Origin: JBBDXA01 sp040902585
Lineage (GTDB): Bacteria; Planctomycetota; Phycisphaerae; Phycisphaerales; Phycisphaeraceae
Direction of reading: 5' to 3'
DNA length: 45,768 nucleotides
NCBI GenBank assembly: GCA_040902585.1
Contig: JBBDXA010000046.1
Span: forward strand, 1 to 45,768
Part shown: positions 1-8,380 of the stretch, one piece after another
Numbering within the stretch: the stretch's first letter is position 1
Layout of the letters: each line of letters starts with the position of its first letter
Notes under the pieces: generated by a model
What the model was told of the DNA's origin: nothing
Database searches by the model: none
What the model saw: the letters and a program-made list of their open reading frames with translations, nothing else
Translations under genes and position numbers: made by a program

Positions 1-32
1 AGACTCGCCATCGGGCTTGGAAGGATTTGATC

Positions 33-1397
33 ATGCGAACGCTCATCACCTGCCTCATCTTCCTCACCTCATTCGCGCCACCTTCGCTGGCCGCCGAGGT
101 GAAACCCAACATCATCTACATCATGGTCGACGACGCGGGTCTGGGCGACTTCGGCCCCTACGGCGGCAAGGTCGTGCCCACGCCCAACGTCGACAAACTC
201 GCGCGCGAAGGCATGCTCTTCACCAACGCGTACTCCGGCAGCGCGGTCTGCGCCCCGACGCGCTGCGTGCTCATGACCGGCATGCACACCGGTCACTGCA
301 CCCGCCGCGCCAACGCCAGCAAGAACGGCCTCATCGCCCTGCGCGCCGATCAGGTCACACTCGCCGAACCCCTGAAGAAGGCCGGCTATGCGACGGCGGG
401 CTTCGGCAAGTGGGCACTGGGCAACCCCGGCACCACCGGCGTTCCCGAAGCGCATGGCTTCGATCTCTTTTACGGCTACTACGATCAGACGCACGCGCAC
501 AACTACTTTCCCGCCTTTCTCGTCCGCAACAGCAAAGAGGAAGCGCTCAAGGGCGGCAACGGCGTGTCGGGTAAAGCGGGAAAGAGCGACACGTATGCCG
601 TGGACATGATCATGGATGAGATGATCGCGTTCATCGAGAAGAACAAGGGCAAGCCGTTCTTCGTGTACGGCTGCTGGACGTTGCCGCACGGTAACTTTGA
701 GATTCCCAGTGATGAGCCGTTCTCGAACAAGCCCTGGCCGCAACCGGTGAAGAATCACGCGGCCATGATCGCCCGGCTCGACAGGGACTTGGGCACGGTG
801 ATGGCGAAGCTGAAGGAGCTCAAGCTCGATGAGAAGACGCTGGTGATTTTCTCCAGTGACAACGGGGCATCGGGGCCTGGCGTCAAGACGTTTAACAGTA
901 GCGGCGACCTGCGCGGTCTCAAGCGATCGCTGTACGAAGGCGGGATTCGGATGCCTTTGATCGCCCGCTGGCCGGGGAAGGTGAAGGCGGGATCGACGAG
1001 CGACTTGCTTACGTCGCACGTCGATGCGTTTGCGACGCTGTGTGATCTGGCGGGCGCGCCGAAGCCGAAGAAGACCGATGGCATCAGCATCCTGCCGACG
1101 CTGCTGGGTGCGACGCAATCGACGAAGCACGAGTCGCTCTACTGGGAGATTTACGAAGGCCCGGCACCGTTCCAGCAGGCAGTGCGCATGGGCAACTGGA
1201 AGGGATATCGCACGGCATTGAAAGGGCCGCTGGAGTTGTATGACCTGTCGAAGGATGCGGCGGAAGCGAACGATGTGGCCAAGCAACATGCGGACGTGGT
1301 AAAAAGGATCGAAGCGATCATGGAAGCCGAGCACGTGACCAATCCGAACTGGGATCCGATCGTGAATCTCGGGGATAAGCGGAAGGGGAAGAAGTAG
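33..1397 (+). CDS. Secreted sulfatase (formylglycine-dependent)
   Basis: Probable sulfate-ester hydrolase acting outside the cytoplasm, likely on sulfated polysaccharide. With ATG at 33 as start the protein has 454 residues. An AAGGA sits 7 nt upstream; an in-frame TTG at 27 lies too close to it. Residues 1-21 form a Sec signal peptide ending SLAAE. The alkaline-phosphatase-superfamily fold is shown by a metal-binding VDD at about 32-34, the CAPTR motif at 73-77 (Cys73 would become formylglycine), the GKW motif near 127, and SSDNG in the middle. The usual GKWHLG reads GKWALG, so one conserved histidine is replaced; related sulfatases also vary here. The substrate cannot be deduced. It converges on a second sulfatase across a long inverted repeat. 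No formylglycine-generating enzyme gene is in the window. Confidence 0.93.
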   Translation: MRTLITCLIFLTSFAPPSLAAEVKPNIIYIMVDDAGLGDFGPYGGKVVPTPNVDKLAREGMLFTNAYSGSAVCAPTRCVLMTGMHTGHCTRRANASKNGLIALRADQVTLAEPLKKAGYATAGFGKWALGNPGTTGVPEAHGFDLFYGYYDQTHAHNYFPAFLVRNSKEEALKGGNGVSGKAGKSDTYAVDMIMDEMIAFIEKNKGKPFFVYGCWTLPHGNFEIPSDEPFSNKPWPQPVKNHAAMIARLDRDLGTVMAKLKELKLDEKTLVIFSSDNGASGPGVKTFNSSGDLRGLKRSLYEGGIRMPLIARWPGKVKAGSTSDLLTSHVDAFATLCDLAGAPKPKKTDGISILPTLLGATQSTKHESLYWEIYEGPAPFQQAVRMGNWKGYRTALKGPLELYDLSKDAAEANDVAKQHADVVKRIEAIMEAEHVTNPNWDPIVNLGDKRKGKK

Positions 1398-1462
1398 GCG
1401 GATGATGATGAATGAACCGGTGACCCTATGGCGGCGGGCTTGCTCGCTGTGCGCCTCAGTCG

Positions 1463-1561
1463 GGTGCCATGGGCAAGCGCAGTCCGCGAAGCTTGCCCGT
1501 GCGGAAGTCCAGAGGCGCTCGCACGGGTAAGCTCGGCAGACCTCGCTTACCCATGGCGCCC
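1463..1561. repeat. 99-nt imperfect inverted repeat between convergent sulfatases
   Basis: Two arms of about 41 nt (1463-1503 and 1521-1561) are reverse complements at roughly four positions in five, with a short loop. Both outer ends carry GCCATGGG. It occupies most of the 174-nt spacer between the two stop codons, so it is placed to act as a bidirectional terminator or mRNA 3'-end barrier. No T-tract follows it. It resembles in style the other inverted repeats in this window but is not the same family. Confidence 0.8.
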
Positions 1562-1571
1562 GAACCCGGCG

Positions 1572-3005
1572 TTAAAGTCGACCCACCGGACGCACGCCTT
1601 CGCCCTTGGTCTTCGTCGCGGTGTCGCCCAGTTCCTTTCGCATCTCATCCGCGAGTTTCTTCATCTTCTCAACGACATCCGGATGGGCATCCTTCACGTC
1701 TTTCGTTTCGCCGATGTCGTTCTTGAGGTCGAACAGTGACAAACCGATCTGCCCGTTGCTGTAGTTGTTGGGCTTACCGTCCTTGCCGCCGGGCCTGCCC
1801 GCCAGCGTGGGGTAGCCGTGCGGGAAATGCAGCTTCCACTGGCCCATGCGCACGGCGTGGAGCTGGCCGCCCCAGTAGAAGAAGTAAGCCTCATGTGGAC
1901 TCTTCGCGCCATCCTTCCCCGCGATCAGCGGCCAGATGTTCTTGCCATCGATCTTCTTCTCAGGAAGCGGCGCATCGATCAGCTTCGCGATAGTCGGGAG
2001 AATGTCGATCGTCATCGCGGGCTCTTCGCAGGTCGTGTTCGCGGGAATCCTGCCGGGCCACCACATAATCGTCGACTCGCGGCAGCCGCCTTCGAACATC
2101 GTGCCCTTGCCTTCGCGCAGGGGCTCGGCACTGCCGGCGTGTTCGCCGTAGCTTAGCCAGGGACCGTTGTCGCTGGTGAAGATGACGAGCGTGTCCTTGT
2201 CGAGGTTGTTCTTGCGAAGAGTGTCCAGAATCTGACCGACGGACCAATCGACTTCCATCATCACATCGCCGAAGAGTCCGACGCCGCTCTTGCCTTTGAA
2301 CTTGTCCGACACGTACAGCGGCACATGCACCATGCTGTGCGGTAGATACAGAAGGAAAGGTTTGTCCTTATTCTTCTCGATGAACTTCACAGCCCGCTCG
2401 GTGTACTGCGTGGTGAGCTGCTCCTGATCTTCGCCGGTCACCTGGGCGTTGATCACCTTGCTGCCCTCGATCAAGGGCAGGTGCGGCCAGCGCTTGAGGC
2501 GTTCTTCCATGGGCAGGTGCATGACGCCGGGGTGATAAGGCCACATGTCGTTGGAGTACGGCAAGCCGAAGTACTCGTCGAATCCCTGCGCCTGCGGAAG
2601 GAACTTGGTGTGATGCCCGAGATGCCACTTGCCGAAGCAGGCCGTCGCATAGCCTTTCTGCTTACAGACCTCGGCGATGGTCATCTCCTCCGGATTCAAG
2701 CCGAAGTTCGCGGCCGGCCCCAGCGCGCCCTGAATACCGACGCGCACGTTGTAGCAACCGGTGAGAAGTCCCGCGCGGCTGGCGGAGCAGACGGCCTGCG
2801 TGACGTAGAAGTCGGTGAACCGCCGGCCCTCCTTGGCCATGCGATCCAGGTGCGGCGTCTTGTAAGCCGTGGCGCCGAAGGGGCCGATGTCCGCGTAACC
2901 CATGTCATCGATGAAGATGACGACGATGTTCGGCGAGCGGTCCGCGGCGATGGCGGGGGTCGCCAGGAGCAGTGCGAGCGCGATGAGAATGGTGATCCGT
3001 TGCAT
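1572..3005 (-). CDS. Secreted arylsulfatase (formylglycine-dependent)
   Basis: Sulfate-ester hydrolase of the arylsulfatase A type, 477 residues from the ATG at 3005, which has AGGAG 6 nt upstream. The reading frame stays open upstream to 3260, but that part runs through an inverted repeat and is not protein-like. The signal peptide is about residues 1-21 (ending AIAAD). The metal-binding IDD is at about 32-34 and the maturation motif CSASR at 73-77, with Cys73 the presumed formylglycine. GKWHLGH and a later TSDNGPW complete the active-site set, so this copy keeps the histidine that its convergent neighbour has lost. It probably works in the periplasm or outside the cell on a sulfated glycan; the specificity is unknown. 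Confidence 0.94.
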   Translation of the reverse strand: MQRITILIALALLLATPAIAADRSPNIVVIFIDDMGYADIGPFGATAYKTPHLDRMAKEGRRFTDFYVTQAVCSASRAGLLTGCYNVRVGIQGALGPAANFGLNPEEMTIAEVCKQKGYATACFGKWHLGHHTKFLPQAQGFDEYFGLPYSNDMWPYHPGVMHLPMEERLKRWPHLPLIEGSKVINAQVTGEDQEQLTTQYTERAVKFIEKNKDKPFLLYLPHSMVHVPLYVSDKFKGKSGVGLFGDVMMEVDWSVGQILDTLRKNNLDKDTLVIFTSDNGPWLSYGEHAGSAEPLREGKGTMFEGGCRESTIMWWPGRIPANTTCEEPAMTIDILPTIAKLIDAPLPEKKIDGKNIWPLIAGKDGAKSPHEAYFFYWGGQLHAVRMGQWKLHFPHGYPTLAGRPGGKDGKPNNYSNGQIGLSLFDLKNDIGETKDVKDAHPDVVEKMKKLADEMRKELGDTATKTKGEGVRPVGRL

Positions 3006-3063
3006 GAGGGTCTCCTGTGTGAGAAGCTCATCGTAACCTATGCGCTGGAATTGCATGAAGTGT

Positions 3064-3157
3064 ATAGCCCCCGGCGGAAGCCGGGGGTTGTCAACAGCTT
3101 GCGGAATCGACCGTTTCGGCAGGTATGCGAAAACCCCCGGCTTCCGCCGGGGGCTAT
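3064..3157. repeat. REP-like pair with perfect 26-bp arms
   Basis: Arms 3064-3089 and 3132-3157 are exact reverse complements over 26 nt. Each arm is itself a hairpin: CCCCCGGC, GGAA tetraloop, GCCGGGGG. The element therefore forms either two small hairpins or one long cruciform. It lies just upstream of the arylsulfatase start at 3005, with the 42-nt centre at 3090-3131. The layout is typical of REP/BIME elements. Confidence 0.9.
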
Positions 3158-3214
3158 GGTTGTTGTTGTTGCTAATGCGGATGTTGTTGACACTATTGCG
3201 TGTCGTGCAAATCG

Positions 3215-3247
3215 AAAAAGGCTCGACCTGGTCCACGAGGTCGAGCC
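3215..3247 (-). terminator. Intrinsic terminator of the outer-membrane barrel gene
   Basis: On the minus strand a perfect 10-bp stem (GGCTCGACCT with AGGTCGAGCC, 8-nt loop) is followed directly by TTTTTCGATTT. It lies about 110 nt past the stop of the gene ending at 3355 and would stop transcription before the arylsulfatase. A second GC-rich hairpin at 3265-3289 without a T-tract precedes it. Confidence 0.8.
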
Positions 3248-3354
3248 CGGAGGCTGGCACTCATGCGGCCCGGGTTCCTAGCGGGCCGCAATTCAGATGA
3301 GAAGTGCCGAGTGTCAAACTGTACGAAACGAATGTGAAGGAATGGTTTCCTTCA

Positions 3355-4281
3355 TCAATAGCTGAATCCGATGCCGAACTTCGCGAAGATCTCAGCAGTG
3401 TCACCGCCGGTGACAGCACCGCCGGCGATGGCCTTGGGATTGGTGCCCAGGACGATGACGTACACGCCTGCATGGAAGTCCCATGAGCCGAAGCGTGCGG
3501 GGATGAACGACAGGGGCACGCTGGCTTCCACGCCGAGCGTGACGTAGCCGAACGTGCTGTCGGTCGTGCCGACTTCGTAGTAGTCGTCAAGGCTCAGGCC
3601 CAGGACGATGGGGAAGCTGAGCGTGATCGGGTACTTCTCGATGAAGCCGAGTTCGATGCTGGGCTTGATGCCCAGTTCGAGATAGATGCCCTTGGAGGCG
3701 CCGTCGGCAGCACCGTCAAACTCGAAGGCGATCAGGGCCCACGGCTGGAGGCCGCCGAAGCCGCTGGACTCGCCGATCAGGCTCTTCCACAGGGCAGCGT
3801 CGTCGTATGAGACCTTGACGGCGATTTCCTGCGTGGTCGCGAAGAAACCGTTGGGGCTGGTGTAGGCGGTGTAGATCACGCCGGCGGTGAAGTCGAGAAT
3901 GGTCGCGCTGATGCCGGCGTAGTAATCCATTTCATAGAGGAAGTTGCCGGGACCGCCGATGCCTGAACCGCTGGGGCCGCTGTGAAGGCTGCCCCAGATG
4001 CCGACGTTCAGATCGACGCTGCTGAGCGGGCCTTCTTCGGCCGAGTAAAGGTTGAAGCCTAAGTCCACGTAGGGTTGAACGATGGCGCCCTGGTTTTCCT
4101 GGGCGAGGCCGCGGAACCAGTACTGGCTGATGTAGTCAACGCCGGCCGTGACTGAAATCGCGCCCGTGTTGGGGTCAGCGGCAGCCGCCTCTTCCTGGGC
4201 CTGGGCCCGAATGCCGGGCAGAAGGGCCATGGCGGCGAGCACCGCGACTGCGGTCATGGTTTTGGTAATCCGTCCGATCAT
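3355..4281 (-). CDS. Outer-membrane beta-barrel protein
   Basis: Predicted outer-membrane protein of 308 residues, starting at ATG 4281 with AGGAG 9 nt upstream. Residues 1-29 form a signal peptide (ending AQAQ). The mature part begins with an acidic, alanine-rich stretch and then shows alternating hydrophobic strands rich in Tyr, Gly and Phe. The YISQYWFRG segment after the first strand recalls the TIGR02001-type family of uncharacterised outer-membrane proteins. The chain ends in Phe-Ser-Tyr, an aromatic C-terminus as in many barrels recognised by BAM. Role (pore, structural or binding) is unknown. The gene is transcribed alone: a terminator follows and about 375 nt of non-coding DNA precede it. 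Confidence 0.75.
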   Translation of the reverse strand: MIGRITKTMTAVAVLAAMALLPGIRAQAQEEAAAADPNTGAISVTAGVDYISQYWFRGLAQENQGAIVQPYVDLGFNLYSAEEGPLSSVDLNVGIWGSLHSGPSGSGIGGPGNFLYEMDYYAGISATILDFTAGVIYTAYTSPNGFFATTQEIAVKVSYDDAALWKSLIGESSGFGGLQPWALIAFEFDGAADGASKGIYLELGIKPSIELGFIEKYPITLSFPIVLGLSLDDYYEVGTTDSTFGYVTLGVEASVPLSFIPARFGSWDFHAGVYVIVLGTNPKAIAGGAVTGGDTAEIFAKFGIGFSY

Positions 4282-4656
4282 AGTGTGCGTCTCCTGATTC
4301 AATTCGAGGGGTGGGGGGAACCTGTGTAGGACCATCTGAGGCCACCAACACAGTGAGCCTCGGCCTTCGCGATGCAATCACAATGCCAGACGGGCAATGG
4401 CGTCGATTTCAGCCTGTTTTGCGTGTCCTTCTGGTTAGGTCCGCCCAAAAGGTGCGCATGTGCCTTAGCGGTATAGACAGGGATGCCTAATTAGTAAGCA
4501 GGTGTGAAAAGAGGGGAAACCAAGGGACCGGGGGACCGGGGACAGGAGACAGGATGCACGAGCTAAGAATCGAGAGAACGCACACGCATTTTTCCGTAAG
4601 CACCATTCTGACTCCAGACTCCTGACTCCTGCTCCTGTCCCCCGTCTCCTGTCCTC
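4282..4656. repeat. Intergenic region with degenerate inverted repeat
   Basis: No protein-like frame was found in this 375-nt spacer. Its AAA-ATPase-proximal half (about 4531-4657) carries GGGGACAGGAGACAGG-like units, with CTCC-rich reverse complements at 4633-4657, enclosing a loop of about 75 nt. The right arm abuts the stop codon of the ATPase gene, so it may serve as that gene's 3' end. The other half would hold the promoter of the barrel gene. A weak candidate is TATACC at 4470-4475 (minus strand) with TTACTA 16 nt upstream of it. Confidence 0.5.
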
Positions 4657-6246
4657 CTACGACGGCGTCATGCCGCGCTGAAGATCCTGCACGCGCTGGG
4701 CCTGTTGCCGGCGAATGCCTTCCAGCGTCAGGCGCGGAATCAGATAGTCCGCCTCGTCCTGCGAAACAGTCCGGCAATGTTCCTGGATCACCGCATACAG
4801 AAACTTGAACGCATCGCGCGGCTGATGCATCTGATCCAGCGCCTCCACCAATTGCTGCCGCGTCACATCCTGTGCGAACAGATCTCGCAGCGACCCGCCG
4901 CTTGCGGCTTCGCCTCCGCTTTCGGTCGATGCACCATTCGCCTTGCGGCAGGCGCGCAGGCGATTCGTACACATGTCGTACAAGGTCGCACCGGACCACG
5001 TGAGACGATCGACCATGTTCTGTTTGTCGAGGCGTGACTGCTGAAAGAAGTTCGTGTCTTCGCGATGCACGAGATGGCGCAGTTCGATGGGCAGCAGCAG
5101 CTTGAGGCCGACGCGATCCTGCTGAAGGAACTTGTGATCGAGCATGGGCCAGACGACGGGCTTCATGCACTCGGGCTTGCCCGCGACAAGCGAAGGTTCA
5201 TCGACGCGATCGACGAGCACCATCATGCCGGTGTAGCCGAAATGCTGGAGGATGTTCATCAGCTTGTGCGTGAGTTGAAAGCGACTGTCATGCTCTCCCT
5301 GCACACCGGGCACAGGCCAGGGCTGCGGCGCGATGTCCGAGCCTTTCAGTTCCAGAAGCATGTTCATCAGGTCGCGCGTCTGCCGCTGGACGGCGTGTAC
5401 ATCCTTCTGAATGTTGTGGCACAGTTTCCAGAGGACGAATCGCGACCAGCCCCAGACGACCCAGCCGACGGCTGCGCCGATGCCGGTGATCCACGCCAGC
5501 GGCGCGAGCCAACCGGGCGGTCCGCCCTCGCCCCACGAGAAGACCGATGCGCTCAGCCAGCAGACGAGTGTGATAAGCGAGAGCGAAATGTTGGCGTAAC
5601 GGAAGTAGGGGGCCGGCGGCAGGAAGCGAAGCTTGAGCTTGCGGCGAAGCTGCCCCCAGCGCGTGGCGACGGTGCCGCTACGGGGCTGGTCGTAAAGTGC
5701 CGCGAGCACCGCCAGATCGGTGCGAAGATCGCGCGGCATGGTCTTGACCTTCTTCTCCACATCCGCAGGCATCGCGGCTGAACCTTCACCGGTCGCGCCG
5801 AGCACGCCGTCAAGCAACCGCGTCACGGCGAGCGAAAGAATCGCATCCTGATGATCCGCCAGTCGCGTGTGGCTGAGAAGTTTCTCCGCTCCGGTGCGCG
5901 AGGCTTTGTTGAAACTCATGCCGCGCTGGTGTCTTTGAGCGATGCGATCGAGCACGGGGTTCAGGTCGTCATACGCGACGAGCAGCGTGCGCTGGTCGGG
6001 ATGAGCCGTGTTGTACTCGGCGACGAGTTGAGCGATGCGCAGACGGATCGCGGTCTTGCCGCTGCCCTTTTCGCCGAAGACCACGGCTGTGCTGGGCCGG
6101 GCGATATCGCCGAGGATTTTGTCGAAGTCCTGATGCGTGGTGGACTTCGTCGTCAGGCGGTCGAAGACGGGATCGAATCGCGCTTCCTCAGCGGTGAAGG
6201 GATTCTCGCTCAGACCGTGATGGGCGATGAATTGGCTGATTTCCAT
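4657..6246 (-). CDS. P-loop ATPase with two membrane segments
   Basis: A 529-residue NTPase of unknown role. Walker A is GEKGSGKT at 58-65. Two hydrophobic segments at about 219-238 and 247-268 form a hairpin in the membrane. A Walker B-like MMVLVDRVDE follows at 341-350. A membrane hairpin inserted between Walker A and Walker B is the arrangement of KAP-type P-loop ATPases, but I do not see enough to assign that family. The C-terminal third is helical and hydrophilic. The start at ATG 6246 lacks a clear Shine-Dalgarno (only GGAAAA nearby). It lies 134 nt downstream of the SGNH hydrolase on the same strand and could share its transcript. Confidence 0.7.
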   Translation of the reverse strand: MEISQFIAHHGLSENPFTAEEARFDPVFDRLTTKSTTHQDFDKILGDIARPSTAVVFGEKGSGKTAIRLRIAQLVAEYNTAHPDQRTLLVAYDDLNPVLDRIAQRHQRGMSFNKASRTGAEKLLSHTRLADHQDAILSLAVTRLLDGVLGATGEGSAAMPADVEKKVKTMPRDLRTDLAVLAALYDQPRSGTVATRWGQLRRKLKLRFLPPAPYFRYANISLSLITLVCWLSASVFSWGEGGPPGWLAPLAWITGIGAAVGWVVWGWSRFVLWKLCHNIQKDVHAVQRQTRDLMNMLLELKGSDIAPQPWPVPGVQGEHDSRFQLTHKLMNILQHFGYTGMMVLVDRVDEPSLVAGKPECMKPVVWPMLDHKFLQQDRVGLKLLLPIELRHLVHREDTNFFQQSRLDKQNMVDRLTWSGATLYDMCTNRLRACRKANGASTESGGEAASGGSLRDLFAQDVTRQQLVEALDQMHQPRDAFKFLYAVIQEHCRTVSQDEADYLIPRLTLEGIRRQQAQRVQDLQRGMTPS

Positions 6247-6380
6247 GGGGTTTTCCGGACTCAGGGCGACTCGCGGCGGGCGGGACGAAAGAGCAACGCC
6301 GCGTCTATGAAGACTATATCGGCCATCGGCATGCCAGTGGCGATGCGGAGGTTATTGAGAACCGGCATCGACGCCATCGT

Positions 6381-7730
6381 TCAAGGTGCCGGTGCCGCCG
6401 CACGCCGATCGAACGTGGCGATGTGCTCCTTCAGCGCGCCCGCCAGATGCGCGGCAACAACTTCCGCGCCCTGCTCCGTGAAGTGACAATCGTCGTAAAA
6501 GCATTCCGTGTTCGGCGGCACCACGCGGGCCACGTCAATGCACTGCATGCCCTCGGCTTTGCAGAGGTCGCGCATCACCTGATTGAATTGATCCAGCGCC
6601 AAAGCCGAGTTCGCCTGCCACTGAAAGAAAATCTCGTCCGCGCCAAGAGCCTTCAAGTGCTCGCGAATGTCATCGGGCGGCTTCGCTGACCAGGACGTCG
6701 GCTGCGTCGCGAAGACGACGGTAATCTTCCTTGTGCGTGCTTCGGCAATGATCTGCTGAAGATAGCCGCGGTACCGCTGAAGATCTGCCGTGAAGTCTTT
6801 CGTCTCGGCTGTCGTGGTGGTGGCGATCAGATGCCGCAGGGTCTGCTCGACCCACTCGCCTTCGCGGTCCTGCGCCACCGCCCGGTTCGGATCGCTCATC
6901 TTTTCCTTGATGCGTTGAAAGACCTTTTCCATCAGGTGCCAGGTGTACAGATTGCGTTGCAGCGGGCGCTGGAGCGTGGAGGAGATGCCCGGCCTTCGGT
7001 AAGGAAAGGTGAGCTCGTAAGACCGGCGGATGCGATCGTCGGCGGTGCCGTGGCGGTACATGTTCAGATCGTTCACGCCGCAGAGTACCAGCCAGCAGTC
7101 GACCTTCCACGCCTCGGGCAGGTGCCGGACCAGCGTGAGATGATCGATGCAGTTCAGTCCGCTGCGGCCGGCGTTGCCGACCCAGACGCCGGGCTTGTCG
7201 GCATTCAGCTTCTGACCGAGAAGGGCCGGCCAGGTGCGCGTGTCGTCCAGGTAGAGACACTCGGTGGTGCTGCCGCCGATGCATAGGATGCGCACGCGAT
7301 CCTCATCGGAAAACTCCGGCCCGCGCAGGCCCAGCGAGTTGGTGGTCATGACGGCCACGGGCGAGGCACCTTTGATCCGGCGAGGCTCCAGGACCCGGTG
7401 CAGGCCGGGCGGATTCACGAAGGAGTCGAACGGGCGCGCCTGCCGCGAGGCGATCGTGAGCGCGATCTCCAGCGGCAGGAGCACCAGCAGCGACGCGAAC
7501 ATCGCCAGCGCCAGCTTCTGCCGGGCCTTCTTTGCGAAGGCGGCGACGATCAGAAAGCCGCCCGCCACTGCGATGAAAAGGAAGTCGGTGCCTTTGGGTT
7601 TGCTCGGCCCGAAGAACTGGGCGAGCAGGTTGTCCAGGAGCAGCAGCGAGCAGAGGATAATCATCAACCAGAGCAGGGCGGCTGCGATGCGAGCGGGTGG
7701 GCGAACGGGCGGGGCCTTCGTTGGATTCAT
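6381..7730 (-). CDS. Membrane-anchored SGNH/GDSL hydrolase
   Basis: A 449-residue esterase-type protein. Three hydrophobic stretches (about 14-40, 48-66 and 73-94) anchor the N-terminus. The catalytic domain then shows the SGNH blocks: IGGSTTE with Ser154, the GNAGRSG glycine near 185-191, GVND with Asn220, and a DDCH with Asp413 and His416. Proteins of this type often de-acylate or acylate cell-wall or surface glycans; the substrate here is not evident. The start at ATG 7730 has no Shine-Dalgarno. On its own strand TACAAT lies 12 nt upstream, which would give a very short leader. It is divergent from the small gene at 7832. Confidence 0.82.
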   Translation of the reverse strand: MNPTKAPPVRPPARIAAALLWLMIILCSLLLLDNLLAQFFGPSKPKGTDFLFIAVAGGFLIVAAFAKKARQKLALAMFASLLVLLPLEIALTIASRQARPFDSFVNPPGLHRVLEPRRIKGASPVAVMTTNSLGLRGPEFSDEDRVRILCIGGSTTECLYLDDTRTWPALLGQKLNADKPGVWVGNAGRSGLNCIDHLTLVRHLPEAWKVDCWLVLCGVNDLNMYRHGTADDRIRRSYELTFPYRRPGISSTLQRPLQRNLYTWHLMEKVFQRIKEKMSDPNRAVAQDREGEWVEQTLRHLIATTTTAETKDFTADLQRYRGYLQQIIAEARTRKITVVFATQPTSWSAKPPDDIREHLKALGADEIFFQWQANSALALDQFNQVMRDLCKAEGMQCIDVARVVPPNTECFYDDCHFTEQGAEVVAAHLAGALKEHIATFDRRAAAPAP

Positions 7731-7792
7731 GGCAGTGCAGGCATTGTATCGATACGCGAAGGCTCGCCGCGGTGCCTACCCCAAGCGGGGGA

Positions 7793-7823
7793 TTGGACCG
7801 ACCCGCGCACGGCGGACTACACT
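7793..7823 (+). promoter_or_regulatory. Putative leaderless promoter
   Basis: TACACT at 7818-7823 is a good -10 match and ends 8 nt before ATG 7832; TTGGAC at 7793-7798 is a possible -35 at a long 19-nt spacing. A transcript starting about 7 nt after the -10 would begin at the start codon. No Shine-Dalgarno is present. Confidence 0.5.
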
Positions 7824-7831
7824 ATCGACCT

Positions 7832-8212
7832 ATGAGCGACACGCCTGATAACAAGAATGAAACCGCCACGCTGCACGGCAAAGTCCCGCCGCTGGCCAGC
7901 GCGCAGGAGCGCAACGCCGCGCTGGATCTGGCGTTTGACTATCGCGGTGATGTGACGATCGAAACAACCGATGGCCGCGCGATCGAAGGCTATATCTTCG
8001 ACCGTCGCAACGACATCGCTGAGCCCCTGGTGCGGATTCTGCCGAAAGATTCAGACCAGCGCGTGAGCGTGAAATACAGCGAGATCGCCCGGCTCATCTT
8101 CAGCGGTCGGGACACGGCCGCGGGCAAGAGCTGGGAGACGTGGGTGAAAAAGTACAACGAGAAAAAAGCCAAGGGCGAAGAGGCGAGCATTCACAGTGAA
8201 CCGCTGGAGTAA
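7832..8212 (+). CDS. Conserved hypothetical protein, 126 aa
   Basis: A small soluble protein without signal peptide. The first 25 residues are polar and probably flexible. The middle (about 28-95) has a beta-rich pattern with two segments, VTIETTDGRAIEGYIFDRR and VSVKYSEIARLIFSGRDTA, resembling a small Sm-like or SH3-like barrel. The C-terminus is a charged helix (WETWVKKYNEKKAK). I do not recognise a characterised family. The frame begins at the first ATG after a -10-like hexamer. The gene is divergent from the SGNH hydrolase and precedes trpE across a repeat pair. Confidence 0.8.
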   Translation: MSDTPDNKNETATLHGKVPPLASAQERNAALDLAFDYRGDVTIETTDGRAIEGYIFDRRNDIAEPLVRILPKDSDQRVSVKYSEIARLIFSGRDTAAGKSWETWVKKYNEKKAKGEEASIHSEPLE

Positions 8213-8224
8213 CGCCGCCTCCGG

Positions 8225-8370
8225 CTCCCCTCCCTCTTAGGGAGGGGCTGGGAGAGGGTCAGGCAAACGGCCCTCGCGCGCCCTGCAATTGTCCGAAACG
8301 TGCCGATGGAGATCTTTTGAAACCCCCTACCTCCCACCCTCCCCCAGCCCCTCCCTGGAAGGGAGGGGAG
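8225..8370. repeat. Inverted pair of a 35-nt GC-rich repeat
   Basis: Copies at 8225-8259 and (inverted) 8336-8370 share the pattern CTCCCCTCCC, AGGGAGGGGC, GGGAGGGT. Each copy is itself a hairpin. A third copy in the forward orientation is at 45717-45751. The pair fills the spacer between the 126-aa gene and trpE, and the GGGAGGGGAG at its end lies 10 nt before the trpE start codon. Confidence 0.85.
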
Positions 8371-8380
8371 TAAGAACCGC

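Noticed and set aside
3006..3260. 85-codon N-terminal extension of the arylsulfatase
   Set aside because: It is read through the REP-like pair; the signal peptide and Shine-Dalgarno both point to the ATG at 3005.
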